Source: Mycobacterium sp. (GTDB lineage Bacteria > Actinomycetota > Actinomycetes > Mycobacteriales > Mycobacteriaceae). From it: DNA of 37,629 bases. The notes below the pieces were generated by a model. It saw only the letters and a program-made list of their open reading frames with translations. It was not told where the DNA came from and searched no databases. The stretch is taken from contig JALHRH010000011.1 in assembly GCA_022841565.1 (NCBI GenBank), positions 1 through 37,629 on the forward strand, written 5' to 3'. Of this stretch, positions 27,353 through 37,022 are shown piece after piece; position 1 is the stretch's first letter, and every line of letters begins with the position of its first letter. The translations under genes and the position numbers were made by a program.

Positions 27353-29229
27353 GCCGGCTGACGGATCGCGTCGGCCGATCATCGATAGCCTCCTTCGGCT
27401 CCGCGCTACTGCCGCAGGAGCACGGCGGTCCGACCGCGACGGATTTCGTCGAACGCGTCGACCGGTACCTGTCCCGGATACCGGCCACCTCGCGGCTGGC
27501 GGTGCGGGCCGGGTTGTTGTCCCTAGCCGCGGCGAGCTACCTCACCACCGGCCGGTCGCTGACGCGGCTTGACCCCATCGAACGGGAACAGGTGCTGCAC
27601 CGCATCGCGGCGCTGAACGCCGAAGCCGGCGCAGCAGTCGAAGGCATGAAGGTGCTCGGGCTGCTCGCCAATGGCGCCGACACCTATGCGGCCGAACTAC
27701 TGTCGCGCGCCCAGGAGGCCGGTGTGGCGCGCCCGGACGCGGTGTTGGACGTCACGACGTCGATGGACAGTCCTTCCGTCGTCACCACCGATGTGGTGAT
27801 CGTCGGATCCGGGGCCGGCGGCGCGATGGCGGCCCGAACCCTGGCCCGAGCCGGCCTGGCTGTCGTCGTGCTCGAGGAGGGGCGGCGCTGGACGGTCGAA
27901 GAGTTCCGCACCACCCACCCGATCGACCGCTACGCCGGCTTGTACCGCGGCGCCGGGGCCACCGTCGCGCTGGGCCGCCCGGCGGTGGTACTGCCCATGG
28001 GACGAGCGGTCGGCGGCACCACGGTCGTGAACTCGGGTACCTGTTTTCGCCCGCCCGATGCCGTGCAGCGGCGCTGGCGGGACGAGTTCGGCCTGACCCT
28101 GGCCGACCCGGACCGGTTCGCACCGCACCTGGACGACGTCGAGCGCACGCTGCAGGTCGCGCCGGTGCCCCTGGACGTAATGGGCCGCAACGGGAATCTG
28201 CTGCTCAATGCCGCTGGCTCGCTGGGTTGGCGGGCGGCGCCCATCCCGCGCAACGCACCGGGCTGCGACGGGTGCTGCCAGTGCGCGATCGGCTGCCCGC
28301 GCAACGCCAAATTCGGTGTGCATCTCAACGCGCTGCCGCAGGCATGCGCGGCCGGGGCGCGCATCATCTCGCACGCGCGCGTGGAACGGGTGCTGGTCGG
28401 CAACGGTCGCGCGCGGGGGGTGCGGGCGCGCCGCCCCGACGGCACTGCGATCGACCTCCTCGCCGACACGGTCGTCGTCGCAGCCGGCGCAACTGAGACG
28501 CCGATGTTGCTGCGGCGCAGTGGCATTGGTCGACACCCCCGGTTGGGCCGCAACCTCGCGCTGCATCCGGCGTCCATCCTGGCCGGCCGCTTCGAGGACG
28601 ACGTGTACGCGTGGCGCGGCGTGCTGCAGAGCGCGGCTGTCCACCAATTCCACGAGTCCGACGGCGTCCTGATCGAGGCCACGTCCACGCCGCCGGGCAT
28701 GGGGTCGATGGTGTACCCGGGCTACGGCGCGGAGTTGCTGCGCTGGCTCGACCGGGCACCCCAGATCGCGACGTTCGGTGCGATGGTCGCCGACGAGGGT
28801 GTCGGCTCGGTGCATTCGGTTCACGGCGAGACGGTGGTGCGCTATGACATCGCGCCTGCCGACATCGCCCGGCTGCGGGTCGCGCTGGGCGCCATTGGCC
28901 GGCTGCTATTCGCCGCCGGCGCGGTCGAGGTGCTCACGGGTCTGCCCGGTGCCATGACGGTGAGCTCGGAGGCCGACTTGCAGGACGTGCTGGCCCGGAC
29001 CAACCCTCGGGCCCTGCATCTGGCTGCCTTCCACCCCACCGGGACGGCGGCCGCCGGCTCCGACGAGCAGGTCTGCCCGGTCGATTCGGCCGGCCGGCTA
29101 CGCGGTGTCGACGGCGTCTGGGTGGCCGACGCTTCGCTTCTGCCCAGCTGCCCGGAGGTGAATCCGCAGGTTTCGATCATGGCGCTGGCGCTGGCGGTGG
29201 CCGGTGAGGTAGTTGGGCGCGCTGACTAA
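27349..29229 (+). CDS. GMC-family FAD oxidoreductase with Cys-rich CxxCCxCxxxCP insert (Rv0492c-like)
   Basis: DVVIVGSGAGGAMAARTLARAGLAVVVLEEG FAD site; GRAVGGTTVVNSGTCFRPP; ADASLLPSCPEVNPQVSIMALA C-terminal GMC motif. Confidence 0.92.
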   Translation: MSRLTDRVGRSSIASFGSALLPQEHGGPTATDFVERVDRYLSRIPATSRLAVRAGLLSLAAASYLTTGRSLTRLDPIEREQVLHRIAALNAEAGAAVEGMKVLGLLANGADTYAAELLSRAQEAGVARPDAVLDVTTSMDSPSVVTTDVVIVGSGAGGAMAARTLARAGLAVVVLEEGRRWTVEEFRTTHPIDRYAGLYRGAGATVALGRPAVVLPMGRAVGGTTVVNSGTCFRPPDAVQRRWRDEFGLTLADPDRFAPHLDDVERTLQVAPVPLDVMGRNGNLLLNAAGSLGWRAAPIPRNAPGCDGCCQCAIGCPRNAKFGVHLNALPQACAAGARIISHARVERVLVGNGRARGVRARRPDGTAIDLLADTVVVAAGATETPMLLRRSGIGRHPRLGRNLALHPASILAGRFEDDVYAWRGVLQSAAVHQFHESDGVLIEATSTPPGMGSMVYPGYGAELLRWLDRAPQIATFGAMVADEGVGSVHSVHGETVVRYDIAPADIARLRVALGAIGRLLFAAGAVEVLTGLPGAMTVSSEADLQDVLARTNPRALHLAAFHPTGTAAAGSDEQVCPVDSAGRLRGVDGVWVADASLLPSCPEVNPQVSIMALALAVAGEVVGRAD

Positions 29230-29240
29230 GCTCATATCGC

Positions 29241-29918
29241 GTGGCTGACTGGCAGTGGATTCTGGACGCCATCCATCCATTCGAGTACAACGTTGCCTCG
29301 CTCATGCCACCGGTTTTCGACGCCTATGCGCGGGTGTTCCATCCCGCGTACGACATCGACACGACAGAGCCGCTCTACCCCGTCTCCTGGCGTGCGGTGG
29401 CCCAAGCTAACCGCCGCATCGCACACCCGGCCATGGAATGGGGATCCCTGGTCGGCTCATGGGACTTGGGTAGCCAGTCAGGTCTCTGGGATCGTCGGCC
29501 TGACGTTGGCAGGCTTGCGGTTCCGACAACGTACGCACTCAGCCGCATCTTGCGGCGGTACACCAAAGCTGACGGGGTGATGTATGCGCTGTGGGACGGG
29601 TACGGCGGAATAGAGATAGCGAGCGCCGACCTGATCGAACTGCCGCATCGTCCGATGAAAGTGATAACCGGGGCGATCGCGGACGCGACCCGCCCATTCG
29701 GGATTGTCGGGCGCACCGCGAACCTATGGTGGGCCGGTGATCGGCAATGGTGCGTGGCCACCGACATCGATTTGATGACCACGTATGTCGGGGCCCGTGC
29801 AGAGTGCATTCGGGAAATCATCGACAGCGACGCGCTGGAAGCATTTTCGGTCACCAGCGATCAACGCGTGACGTGGGACGCGGATACTCTCAACCCTCGC
29901 CCCAGGCCCCCGCGCTAG
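29241..29918 (+). CDS. Hypothetical protein of unknown function, absent from the equivalent M. tuberculosis locus as I recall it
   Basis: 225 aa from GTG; MADWQWILDAIHPFEYNVASLMPPVFDAYARVFHPAYDID...; 11 nt after the GMC gene and convergent with regX3. Confidence 0.7.
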   Translation: MADWQWILDAIHPFEYNVASLMPPVFDAYARVFHPAYDIDTTEPLYPVSWRAVAQANRRIAHPAMEWGSLVGSWDLGSQSGLWDRRPDVGRLAVPTTYALSRILRRYTKADGVMYALWDGYGGIEIASADLIELPHRPMKVITGAIADATRPFGIVGRTANLWWAGDRQWCVATDIDLMTTYVGARAECIREIIDSDALEAFSVTSDQRVTWDADTLNPRPRPPR

Positions 29919-29925
29919 CCCAGCG

Positions 29926-30609
29926 CTAACCCTCCAGCTTGTAGCCCAGCCCCCGCACCGTCACCAGGTGCACCGGATTGGCCGGGTCGGCCTCGATCTT
30001 GGACCGCAGGCGCTTGACGTGGACGTCGAGCGTCTTGGTGTCCCCCACGTAGTCCGCACCCCAGACCCGATCGATCAGCTGTCCCCGGGTCAGCACTCGC
30101 CCGCTATTGCGCATGAGGTATTCCAGCAGGTCAAACTCCTTGAGCGGCAAGGTAATAGCGTCACCATTCACGGAGACTACGTGCCGTTCGACGTCCATCC
30201 GGACCGGGCCCGACTCGAGAACTCCGTCGCTGATCTCGGAGTCGTCGTCCCCGCCGCGGCGCAACACCGCCCGGATCCGGGCGATCAGCTCGCGTGCCGA
30301 ATACGGCTTGGTGACGTAGTCGTCGGCGCCCAACTCCAACCCGACCACTTTGTCGATCTCGCTGTCGCGCGCCGTCACCATGATCACCGGCACGCTGGAG
30401 CGGGAGCGCAACTGCTTGCACACATCGGTTCCGGACATGCCGGGCAGCATCAGATCCAACAGCACGATATCGGCGCCGGACCGGTCGAACTCGGCCAGCG
30501 CCGAAGGACCGTCGGTCACCACCGTGGCCTCGAAACCCTCCTTGCGGAGCAGAAATGCGAGTGGGTCGGCCAACGATTCCTCGTCCTCCACAATCAACAC
30601 GCTTGTCAT
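29926..30609 (-). CDS. regX3: OmpR-family response regulator RegX3
   Basis: MTSVLIVEDEESLADPLAFLLRKEGFEATVV; phospho-acceptor region DIVLLDLMLPGMSG; winged-helix C-terminus. Confidence 0.95.
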   Translation of the reverse strand: MTSVLIVEDEESLADPLAFLLRKEGFEATVVTDGPSALAEFDRSGADIVLLDLMLPGMSGTDVCKQLRSRSSVPVIMVTARDSEIDKVVGLELGADDYVTKPYSARELIARIRAVLRRGGDDDSEISDGVLESGPVRMDVERHVVSVNGDAITLPLKEFDLLEYLMRNSGRVLTRGQLIDRVWGADYVGDTKTLDVHVKRLRSKIEADPANPVHLVTVRGLGYKLEG

Positions 30610-30664
30610 CGGCGCTGCTCCTCCTCATCGCTTCGCTTTGCATCGTCGTTCGCGCGTGTCATCA
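30606..30664 (-). repeat. MIRU-like intergenic unit between senX3 and regX3, containing an 18-codon mini-ORF (30606-30662)
   Basis: Minus strand: TGATGACACGCGCGAACGACGATGCAAAGCGAAGCGATGAGGAGGAGCAGCGCCGATGA; encodes [23 protein letters not shown] overlap with senX3 stop and ATGA overlap with regX3 start. Confidence 0.85.
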
Positions 30665-31891
30665 GCGGCTCAATTCTTCTTCTCGTTGAGACCTGGGCCT
30701 CAGTTCAATGCCCAGCAGTTGCTCAGGTTCTTCGTTGGCCGGCGCGGATGCCGGGCCGAACGCCGGGATGGACAACGTGAAGGTCGACCCGGTCCCCGGC
30801 TTGCTCCACACGCCGATACTGCCGCCATGGTTGGCCGCAACGTGCTTGACGATGGCCAGCCCCAGCCCGCTGCCCCCGGTGGCGCGCGACCGCGCCTTGT
30901 CACCGCGAAAGAACCGCTCGAACACCCGCTCCTGGTCTTCCAGCGCGATCCCGATGCCCCGGTCGGTCACCGCGATCTCTATATTGTCGCCGCGCCGGCG
31001 GCGGCTGATCGACACCAGCGACCCGCGCGGCGAGTAGGCAATGGCGTTGGATACCAGGTTCGCCAGCGCTGTTACCAGTAGCGTCTGGTCCCCCAGCACC
31101 TGCAAACCGCTGGGCGCATCGGTACGGATCTCGATGTTGGCGTTTTCAGCGGCCACCTTGTGGCGCGAAATCGCTTCCGACACCACGGCGTCGACGTCCA
31201 CGTCGGTCACGTTGGACAACCGCTCGGCGCCCTGCAAGCGCGACAGCTCGATCAGTTCGGCCACCATGTCGCCCAACCGGTTGGCCTCGATCAGCACCTT
31301 CTCGGCGAAGCGACGGACCGTCTCGGTGTCATCGGCAGAGGCCAGCAAGGCCTCGGCGAGCAGGGTCATGGCGCCGACGGGTGTCTTGAGCTCGTGGCTA
31401 ACGTTGGCCACGAAGTCACGCCTAGTCGCCTCCATGCGGGCGTAGTCGGATTGATCGTGGACGAACACCACGGCAAAGCGGCGGTCTTCGTCGCTCAGCA
31501 GCCGGGCATGTCCGTGCACCGAGAGCCCGGACCTGCCGCCAGGTCGCTTGACCGGTGCCAGATCGAACTCCACATCTTCACCGCCCAGCGCCTGCTGCGC
31601 GGCCTTCCAGGCAGCATCATCAAGCTGCCGGTCGCGCACCAGACCGAGTTCCCTCGCGCGATCGTTGAGGTACACGACGTCGCGGTGGTTATCGACCACC
31701 GCGGCGCCCATAGGCATCAGCGCGACGATGCGTTGGAGCATCTGCGCGACGGTGATCCCCGTCCAGTCGGTGGCGGCACGATGGCGGTGTAGCCCCACCT
31801 GCCGCGACAGCCGGGCGCCAACCGCGATGCCGACGGCCAGTGCCAGCCCGGACAAGACCCCGGCCAGCAACAGTGCCGAGAACACAGTCAC
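30662..31891 (-). CDS. senX3: Sensor histidine kinase SenX3
   Basis: PAS region, [24 protein letters not shown]-box, [19 protein letters not shown]-box. Confidence 0.95.
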   Translation of the reverse strand: MTVFSALLLAGVLSGLALAVGIAVGARLSRQVGLHRHRAATDWTGITVAQMLQRIVALMPMGAAVVDNHRDVVYLNDRARELGLVRDRQLDDAAWKAAQQALGGEDVEFDLAPVKRPGGRSGLSVHGHARLLSDEDRRFAVVFVHDQSDYARMEATRRDFVANVSHELKTPVGAMTLLAEALLASADDTETVRRFAEKVLIEANRLGDMVAELIELSRLQGAERLSNVTDVDVDAVVSEAISRHKVAAENANIEIRTDAPSGLQVLGDQTLLVTALANLVSNAIAYSPRGSLVSISRRRRGDNIEIAVTDRGIGIALEDQERVFERFFRGDKARSRATGGSGLGLAIVKHVAANHGGSIGVWSKPGTGSTFTLSIPAFGPASAPANEEPEQLLGIELRPRSQREEELSR

Positions 31892-31984
31892 ATGCTGAAT
31901 CCTACAAATCGGGTGAACGCTGCCCTAGCGGAGCGAGGCCAAAATCGGACAAGTCACACGCTTCGCCTCAGGTGTTCTGCCCAC

Positions 31985-32002
31985 GTTAACCCGATGTTCA
32001 GC
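31985..32002 (+). promoter_or_regulatory. Candidate PHO/RegX3-type direct repeat upstream of senX3
   Basis: GTTAACC (31985-31991) N4 GTTCAGC (31996-32002), 11-bp phasing typical of PhoB-family response regulators. Confidence 0.4.
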
Positions 32003-32035
32003 GGTAGACCCTTTTCCGGCTGCAGATCGCCGACA

Positions 32036-32791
32036 TCAGCCTTTCGCCGCGCCCTGGCTCGCCACGGCTGCGGCACCGGCGGCAGCTGCCTCGGGGTCCA
32101 GGTACATGCCACCGGGAACCACTGGGCGCAGCTGAGCGTCCAGGTCGTAGCGAAGCGGAATGCCCGTCGGAATATTGAGCCCGACGACCTCGTCGTCGGA
32201 CATCTGGTCCAGGTATTTGACCAGCGCACGCAGCGAGTTGCCGTGCGCGACGATCAGCACCGTCTTGCCGTACTGCAGATCGCCGACGATCACGTCGGTG
32301 TAATACGGAAGAAACCGGGCGACCACGTCGGACAGGCATTCGGTCAGTGGACCGCCGCCTACGTTCGAGTACCGCGGATCCGCATCCTGGCTGAACTCAC
32401 TGCCCTTCTCGATCGGCGGTGGCGGGGTGTCGTAACTGCGCCGCCAGGCCATGAACTGCTGCTCGCCGTAGCGGGCCTTGGTCTCGGCTTTATCCAGCCC
32501 CTGCAGCGCGCCGTAGTGACGTTCGTTGAGGCGCCAGCTGCGTCGCACTGGGATCCACAGCCGGTCAGCGCGATCCAGCGCCAAGTGCGCGGTGCCAATC
32601 GCGCGCCGCAGCAATGAGGTGTACAGCACGTCGGGGGCCAGGTCGTGTTCGACCAACAACTCACCCGCGCGAACCGCTTCCGCCCGGCCTTTCTCGGTGA
32701 GCCCGACATCCACCCAGCCGGTGAATAGATTCAGCGCATTCCATTCGCTCTCGCCGTGGCGGAGCAGTACCAGCGTGCCCGGGTCACCCAT
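32036..32791 (-). CDS. gpm1: 2,3-bisphosphoglycerate-dependent phosphoglycerate mutase
   Basis: [46 protein letters not shown]. Confidence 0.96.
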   Translation of the reverse strand: MGDPGTLVLLRHGESEWNALNLFTGWVDVGLTEKGRAEAVRAGELLVEHDLAPDVLYTSLLRRAIGTAHLALDRADRLWIPVRRSWRLNERHYGALQGLDKAETKARYGEQQFMAWRRSYDTPPPPIEKGSEFSQDADPRYSNVGGGPLTECLSDVVARFLPYYTDVIVGDLQYGKTVLIVAHGNSLRALVKYLDQMSDDEVVGLNIPTGIPLRYDLDAQLRPVVPGGMYLDPEAAAAGAAAVASQGAAKG

Positions 32792-32823
32792 GCGGAAAAG
32801 TCTCTCACGCTGTCAGACCCGCG

Positions 32824-32900
32824 GGTCATCCTCGCCTTCGACTCCCGTAAGCGGGAGGTGCCCCCACCTCATCGCGCTTCGCGCTCTGCATCGTCGTCTT
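32824..32900 (-). repeat. Second MIRU-like element (about 77 bp), between gpm1 and the YbjN-like gene and overlapping its 3' end
   Basis: Minus strand: ...GACGACGATGCAGAGCGCGAAGCGCGATGAGGTGGGGGCACCTCCCGCTTACGGGAGTCGAAGGCGAGGATGACC, resembling the MIRU pattern; internal ctcccg-taag-cgggag hairpin at 32842-32857. Confidence 0.75.
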
Positions 32901-33390
32901 CGTCGATGAGGTGCGCGAACGCTTCCAGGTTTTTCAGCGATTCACCGCGGGCGACCCGCCATTCCCATTCTTTCTGGATCGACGATCGAAAACCCAACTC
33001 CAGCAACGTATTGAAGTCCGAATCCACCGCCTCGAGCACCTGGCCGAGCACGCGGTCGATCTCGTCGGCGTCGACCGAGGCCAACGACATCCGGCCGACG
33101 AGATAGATGTCGCCGACCTTGTCGAGGGTGTAGGCGACTCCGTAGAGGCGGCGGTTGCGTTTGAGCAGGAACCGATACACGCCTTCGTGGTTCTCGTCGG
33201 GCTTGCGGCACACGAAAGCCTCCACCCGCACCGAATGCTCGCCGATGCTCAGGATCGTGTTCGTCTTGAGCCTGCGCTCACCGGGCAATTCCACGATGAT
33301 TCCGGGTAGGCCGCCGCGGGCACCGGAGTGTTTGGAGTAGTTCAGTTCGCTGGCCCGCAGCGCGTCCTCGATCACCCGCTCGACACTCAC
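32869..33390 (-). CDS. YbjN-domain protein (Rv0487-like)
   Basis: [82 protein letters not shown] start overlaps mshA stop (GTGA); TGA stop lies inside the MIRU-like element. Confidence 0.82.
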   Translation of the reverse strand: MSVERVIEDALRASELNYSKHSGARGGLPGIIVELPGERRLKTNTILSIGEHSVRVEAFVCRKPDENHEGVYRFLLKRNRRLYGVAYTLDKVGDIYLVGRMSLASVDADEIDRVLGQVLEAVDSDFNTLLELGFRSSIQKEWEWRVARGESLKNLEAFAHLIDEDDDAEREAR

Positions 33391-34706
33391 GCGCCTACCC
33401 CCCGTCGGGCCGTCCAACGCCGCGGCTTGCGCTTGGCGACGAGGTCGCGCACCCGCCGCTGCCGTCCGGCGCTGAAATCGTCGATAGCGCGCCGGTAGCT
33501 GGCCAGCAGCGCGTCGGTGGTGTTCTCCCAGGAGAACGTGGCCGCATGCGTGGCCGCCGCCCGGCTCATCGCCCAGCCCTGGTGGCCATCCCTGGCCTTG
33601 AGCAGGTGATCAATGGCGTCGGCCCACTGCCCCACCTCGTGGCCGGACACCAGCGTGCCGGTGATCCCGGCGCGCACCGCCACCGGCAGTCCGCCCACCG
33701 CCGCCGCCACCACCGGCGTGCCGCAGGCCTGCGCCTCCACAGCAACCAGGCCGAACGATTCCGAGTAGCTGGGCACCGCAACCAGATCGGCCGCGTGGAA
33801 CAGCGTGGCCAAATCACCGCGGGATTGCGGCGGCAGGAACGTCACCCGCGATGCGATGCCGAGTTCATCGGCAAGACGTGCCAACCCGTCGGGGGACGCC
33901 AGGCCGCTACCGGACGGCCCGCCGGCCACGACGACGCGCACGCCCGGCAGTCGCGCCGCCGCCCGCAGCACGATGTCGGGCGCCTTCAGCGGTTGGATGC
34001 GCCCGACGAAGGCCACCAACGGGTCGTCGAGCGCCAGCCCCAGCGCGGCCCGGGCCGCCGCCCGGTCACCCGGTCGAAACACCTCAAGGTCGACACCGGG
34101 GTGCACCACGTCAATCCGGGCCGGATCGGCGTGGTGCAATGAAATCAATTGCCGTGCTTCGTCTTCGGTGTTGACGATGAGGCGGTCCGCCTCGTCGACG
34201 ACCTGCTGTTCGCCGACCGTGCGCAGCGGCGGCTCGGCGGTGTCGCCTTGAGCCAGCGCCGCATTCTTCACCGCGGCCAGCGTGTGCGCGGTATGCACCA
34301 ACGGCACCGCCCAACGGTCGCGAGCCAGCCAGCCGACCTGACCGGACAGCCAGTAATGCGAATGCACGATGTCGTAGTAACCCGGCTCGTGCGCCGCTTC
34401 GGCGCGCAGCACCCCCGCGGCGAAGGCGCACAGCTGGGTCGGCAGGTCGTACTTATCCAAGCCCTCGAACGGCCCTGCGACCACGTTGCGGACCAGCACC
34501 CCCGGTGCCGCTCGCACCACCGGCGGGTCAGCGGATGCGGTGGCCCGAGTGAAGATCTCTACTTCGATGCCCCGCCTGGCCAGGTGCAGCGCGCTCTGCA
34601 GCACATAGACGTTCATCCCGCCGGCGTCGCCGGTGCCGGGCTGTGCCAGCGGCGACGTGTGCACAGCGAGCAGGGCCACCCGCCGTGGCTGGTCGTCGTA
34701 TCGCAC
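33387..34706 (-). CDS. mshA: D-inositol-3-phosphate glycosyltransferase (mycothiol biosynthesis)
   Basis: [49 protein letters not shown]4 motifs [27 protein letters not shown] 34706 start. Confidence 0.96.
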   Translation of the reverse strand: MRYDDQPRRVALLAVHTSPLAQPGTGDAGGMNVYVLQSALHLARRGIEVEIFTRATASADPPVVRAAPGVLVRNVVAGPFEGLDKYDLPTQLCAFAAGVLRAEAAHEPGYYDIVHSHYWLSGQVGWLARDRWAVPLVHTAHTLAAVKNAALAQGDTAEPPLRTVGEQQVVDEADRLIVNTEDEARQLISLHHADPARIDVVHPGVDLEVFRPGDRAAARAALGLALDDPLVAFVGRIQPLKAPDIVLRAAARLPGVRVVVAGGPSGSGLASPDGLARLADELGIASRVTFLPPQSRGDLATLFHAADLVAVPSYSESFGLVAVEAQACGTPVVAAAVGGLPVAVRAGITGTLVSGHEVGQWADAIDHLLKARDGHQGWAMSRAAATHAATFSWENTTDALLASYRRAIDDFSAGRQRRVRDLVAKRKPRRWTARRGVGA

Positions 34707-34771
34707 CCTGTCATCTTTACAGGACCCGCCGCGGCGTAAGCCCGGGCGCACGCCCCGCGCAGGCCATGCCG

Positions 34772-36088
34772 CTACTTGGCGACGGCCTCGGGCTCGGTGT
34801 CGACCAGCCGGGTGCTCAGGGCTCCCGACCGGCGCATCGCCCCCAACGGATCGGCGTAGAGCCCGTCCAGGGAGACGATGCCGGCTCCGGCCTCCTGCAC
34901 GCGGTTGCCGAATGCGGTGACGCGGATGTCGCGCGGCGCCAGCACCGAGCGCTCGGCGAAGGCGGCCTCCACGTCGGTCATACCCTCCGGATACTCGGTG
35001 AAGGCCTGACCGCCGACCACCACGTCGTCGGGATTGAGCAGGTCGCGCAGCAGGGCAACGGCCCCGCCAAGCGCCCGCGCCCGCTCGCACAACAGCTCCC
35101 TGGCCTGCTGGTGGCCGGCCCGTGCCATGTGCAGCAGGTCGGTCATCGCAGACGTCGACGCCCCGCGGCGGTTAACGGGGGCCACGGCCGGGAGGATCCG
35201 GAGCCGACGCGCGGCCGCCAGGACAGCCTCGTCGCTGACGGTGGATTCCAGTTGCCCGGAGCCGCCCAGCAATTCCGAGTGCACCGGCAGCGGGGCAATG
35301 GTGCCCGGACCGCTGGTCGGGCAATGCACCCGGCCGCCGATCACCAAGGCATAGCCCACGGTCTCGCGCGCATACACGTACAAGCTGGTGGATGCGCCCG
35401 GCGCGAACCTCCGCATGCCGAGCAGCAGTTCGGCTCCGGCCATGGCGTCAACGTGCGACGCCACCGAGACCGGCAGGCCGAGCGCATCGGCCAGCACCGG
35501 CCCGACCGGCGCCCGCCGCCAACCCAGCCGCGAATGGTCGACCAGGCCGGTTGCGCTGTCGACGGTGCCGCCGATCGCCACGCCGACCCACAAGGCGCGC
35601 CGCCGGTGCCAGCGCCGCAGGTAACGGCTGGCGCTTTCAGCCAGGGACGTCAACGCCGGGCCCGCGGCGTTGAGCGGGGTAGGGGTCTCGACCGTGTCGA
35701 GGGTGCGCCCGAACAGGTCGGTGGCCACGATGCTGGTGGTGCGAGCACCGACATGGATGCCCAGCGTGACGAAGGGCTCGTGGTTGACCTCGACCGGCAC
35801 CCGGGGGCGTCCGATCGCTCCGGATACGGCCAGATCGGCGCGTTCACGCAGTAGTCCGGCGTCGAGCAACGCGATCACCTGGCGGTTTACCGTGGCAATG
35901 CTCAGGGAGGTGACGTTGGCGATGACATCACGGCCTACCGGTCCGCGTAACCGGACGGCGCGAAATACCGACGCCGCAGCGGAGTCTGACAGGTGCAACG
36001 CCGGCGGCACGACCTGGCGGTATGCCCGCAACTGTCCGTCGTGGCCGGCGCCGCTGGGCGATTGATGGCTGAGGGTAGTCGAGTGCAC
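34772..36088 (-). CDS. ROK-family transcriptional regulator (NagC/XylR-like, Rv0485-like)
   Basis: N-terminal w[35 protein letters not shown] domain [21 protein letters not shown] and [19 protein letters not shown]. Confidence 0.9.
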   Translation of the reverse strand: MHSTTLSHQSPSGAGHDGQLRAYRQVVPPALHLSDSAAASVFRAVRLRGPVGRDVIANVTSLSIATVNRQVIALLDAGLLRERADLAVSGAIGRPRVPVEVNHEPFVTLGIHVGARTTSIVATDLFGRTLDTVETPTPLNAAGPALTSLAESASRYLRRWHRRRALWVGVAIGGTVDSATGLVDHSRLGWRRAPVGPVLADALGLPVSVASHVDAMAGAELLLGMRRFAPGASTSLYVYARETVGYALVIGGRVHCPTSGPGTIAPLPVHSELLGGSGQLESTVSDEAVLAAARRLRILPAVAPVNRRGASTSAMTDLLHMARAGHQQARELLCERARALGGAVALLRDLLNPDDVVVGGQAFTEYPEGMTDVEAAFAERSVLAPRDIRVTAFGNRVQEAGAGIVSLDGLYADPLGAMRRSGALSTRLVDTEPEAVAK

Positions 36089-36269
36089 TGGCAGTCCTTA
36101 TCCGAGTTCCGATGGCCGGGTTCCTGGCCACACCCGCGACTTGCGTCAGTTCAGGCGCGGCACAGTACGCGACAACAACACGCGCCCGCGAAAAGACACG
36201 CGGTCGTCGTGCGGAACGAGGCACTGCAGTACACAACGAAAATTTAGCATGTTTATTAGAGTTGTCCCG

Positions 36270-37022
36270 GTGAGTTCCCCCGACCCGCAAAAGCCAGTCG
36301 CGGTGGTGACTGGAGCCAGTTCCGGGATCGGCGAGGCCACCGCCAAAATACTTGCGGCACAAGGTTTTCACGTAGTCGCGGTGGCACGCCGGGCCGCCCG
36401 GATCAACGCGTTGGCCGCCGAGATCGGGGGCGCCGCCGTTGTGGCCGACGTCACAGGAGACGAGGATGTGGCGGCGCTGGCCCGTGGACTGGACCGGGTC
36501 GACGTGCTCGTCAACAACGCCGGCGGCGCTAAAGGCCTGGCACCGGTGGCCGATGCCGACATGGAGCACTGGCGTTGGATGTGGGAGACCAACGTGCTGG
36601 GCACCTTACGGGTGACCCGCGCATTGCTGCCCAAGCTGATCGAGTCCGGCGACGGCCTGATAGTGACCGTGACTTCGATTGCGGCACTTGAGATCTACGA
36701 CGGTGGGGCCGGCTACACCGCGGCAAAGCACGCTCAGGGCGCGTTGCACCGCACGCTGCGCGGCGAACTGCTGGGCAAGCCGGTGCGGCTCACCGAAATC
36801 GCCCCTGGGGCGGTGGAGACGGAATTCTCGCTGGTTCGCTTCGACGGCGATGAGCAACGCGCGGACGCCGTCTACTCCGGTATGACACCGTTGGTGGCCG
36901 GGGACATCGCCGAAGTGATCGGGTTCGTGGCGTCGCGGCCCTCGCACGTCAATCTGGACCAGATCATCATCCGGCCCCGCGATCAGGCTAGTGCCACCCG
37001 CCGAGCGACCCGCCCGGTTTAA
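36270..37022 (+). CDS. Short-chain dehydrogenase/reductase (Rv0484c-like); alternative in-frame start ATG 36249
   Basis: [50 protein letters not shown] catalytic YxxxK. Confidence 0.92.
   Translation: MSSPDPQKPVAVVTGASSGIGEATAKILAAQGFHVVAVARRAARINALAAEIGGAAVVADVTGDEDVAALARGLDRVDVLVNNAGGAKGLAPVADADMEHWRWMWETNVLGTLRVTRALLPKLIESGDGLIVTVTSIAALEIYDGGAGYTAAKHAQGALHRTLRGELLGKPVRLTEIAPGAVETEFSLVRFDGDEQRADAVYSGMTPLVAGDIAEVIGFVASRPSHVNLDQIIIRPRDQASATRRATRPV

Noticed and set aside
27697-28824. 375-aa minus-strand ORF antisense to the GMC oxidoreductase
   Set aside because: Arg/His-rich shadow ORF; no recognisable domain.
34707-35090. N-terminal extension of the mshA ORF
   Set aside because: Arg/Gly-rich and extends into the ROK gene region; MshA similarity begins at the GTG near 34706.
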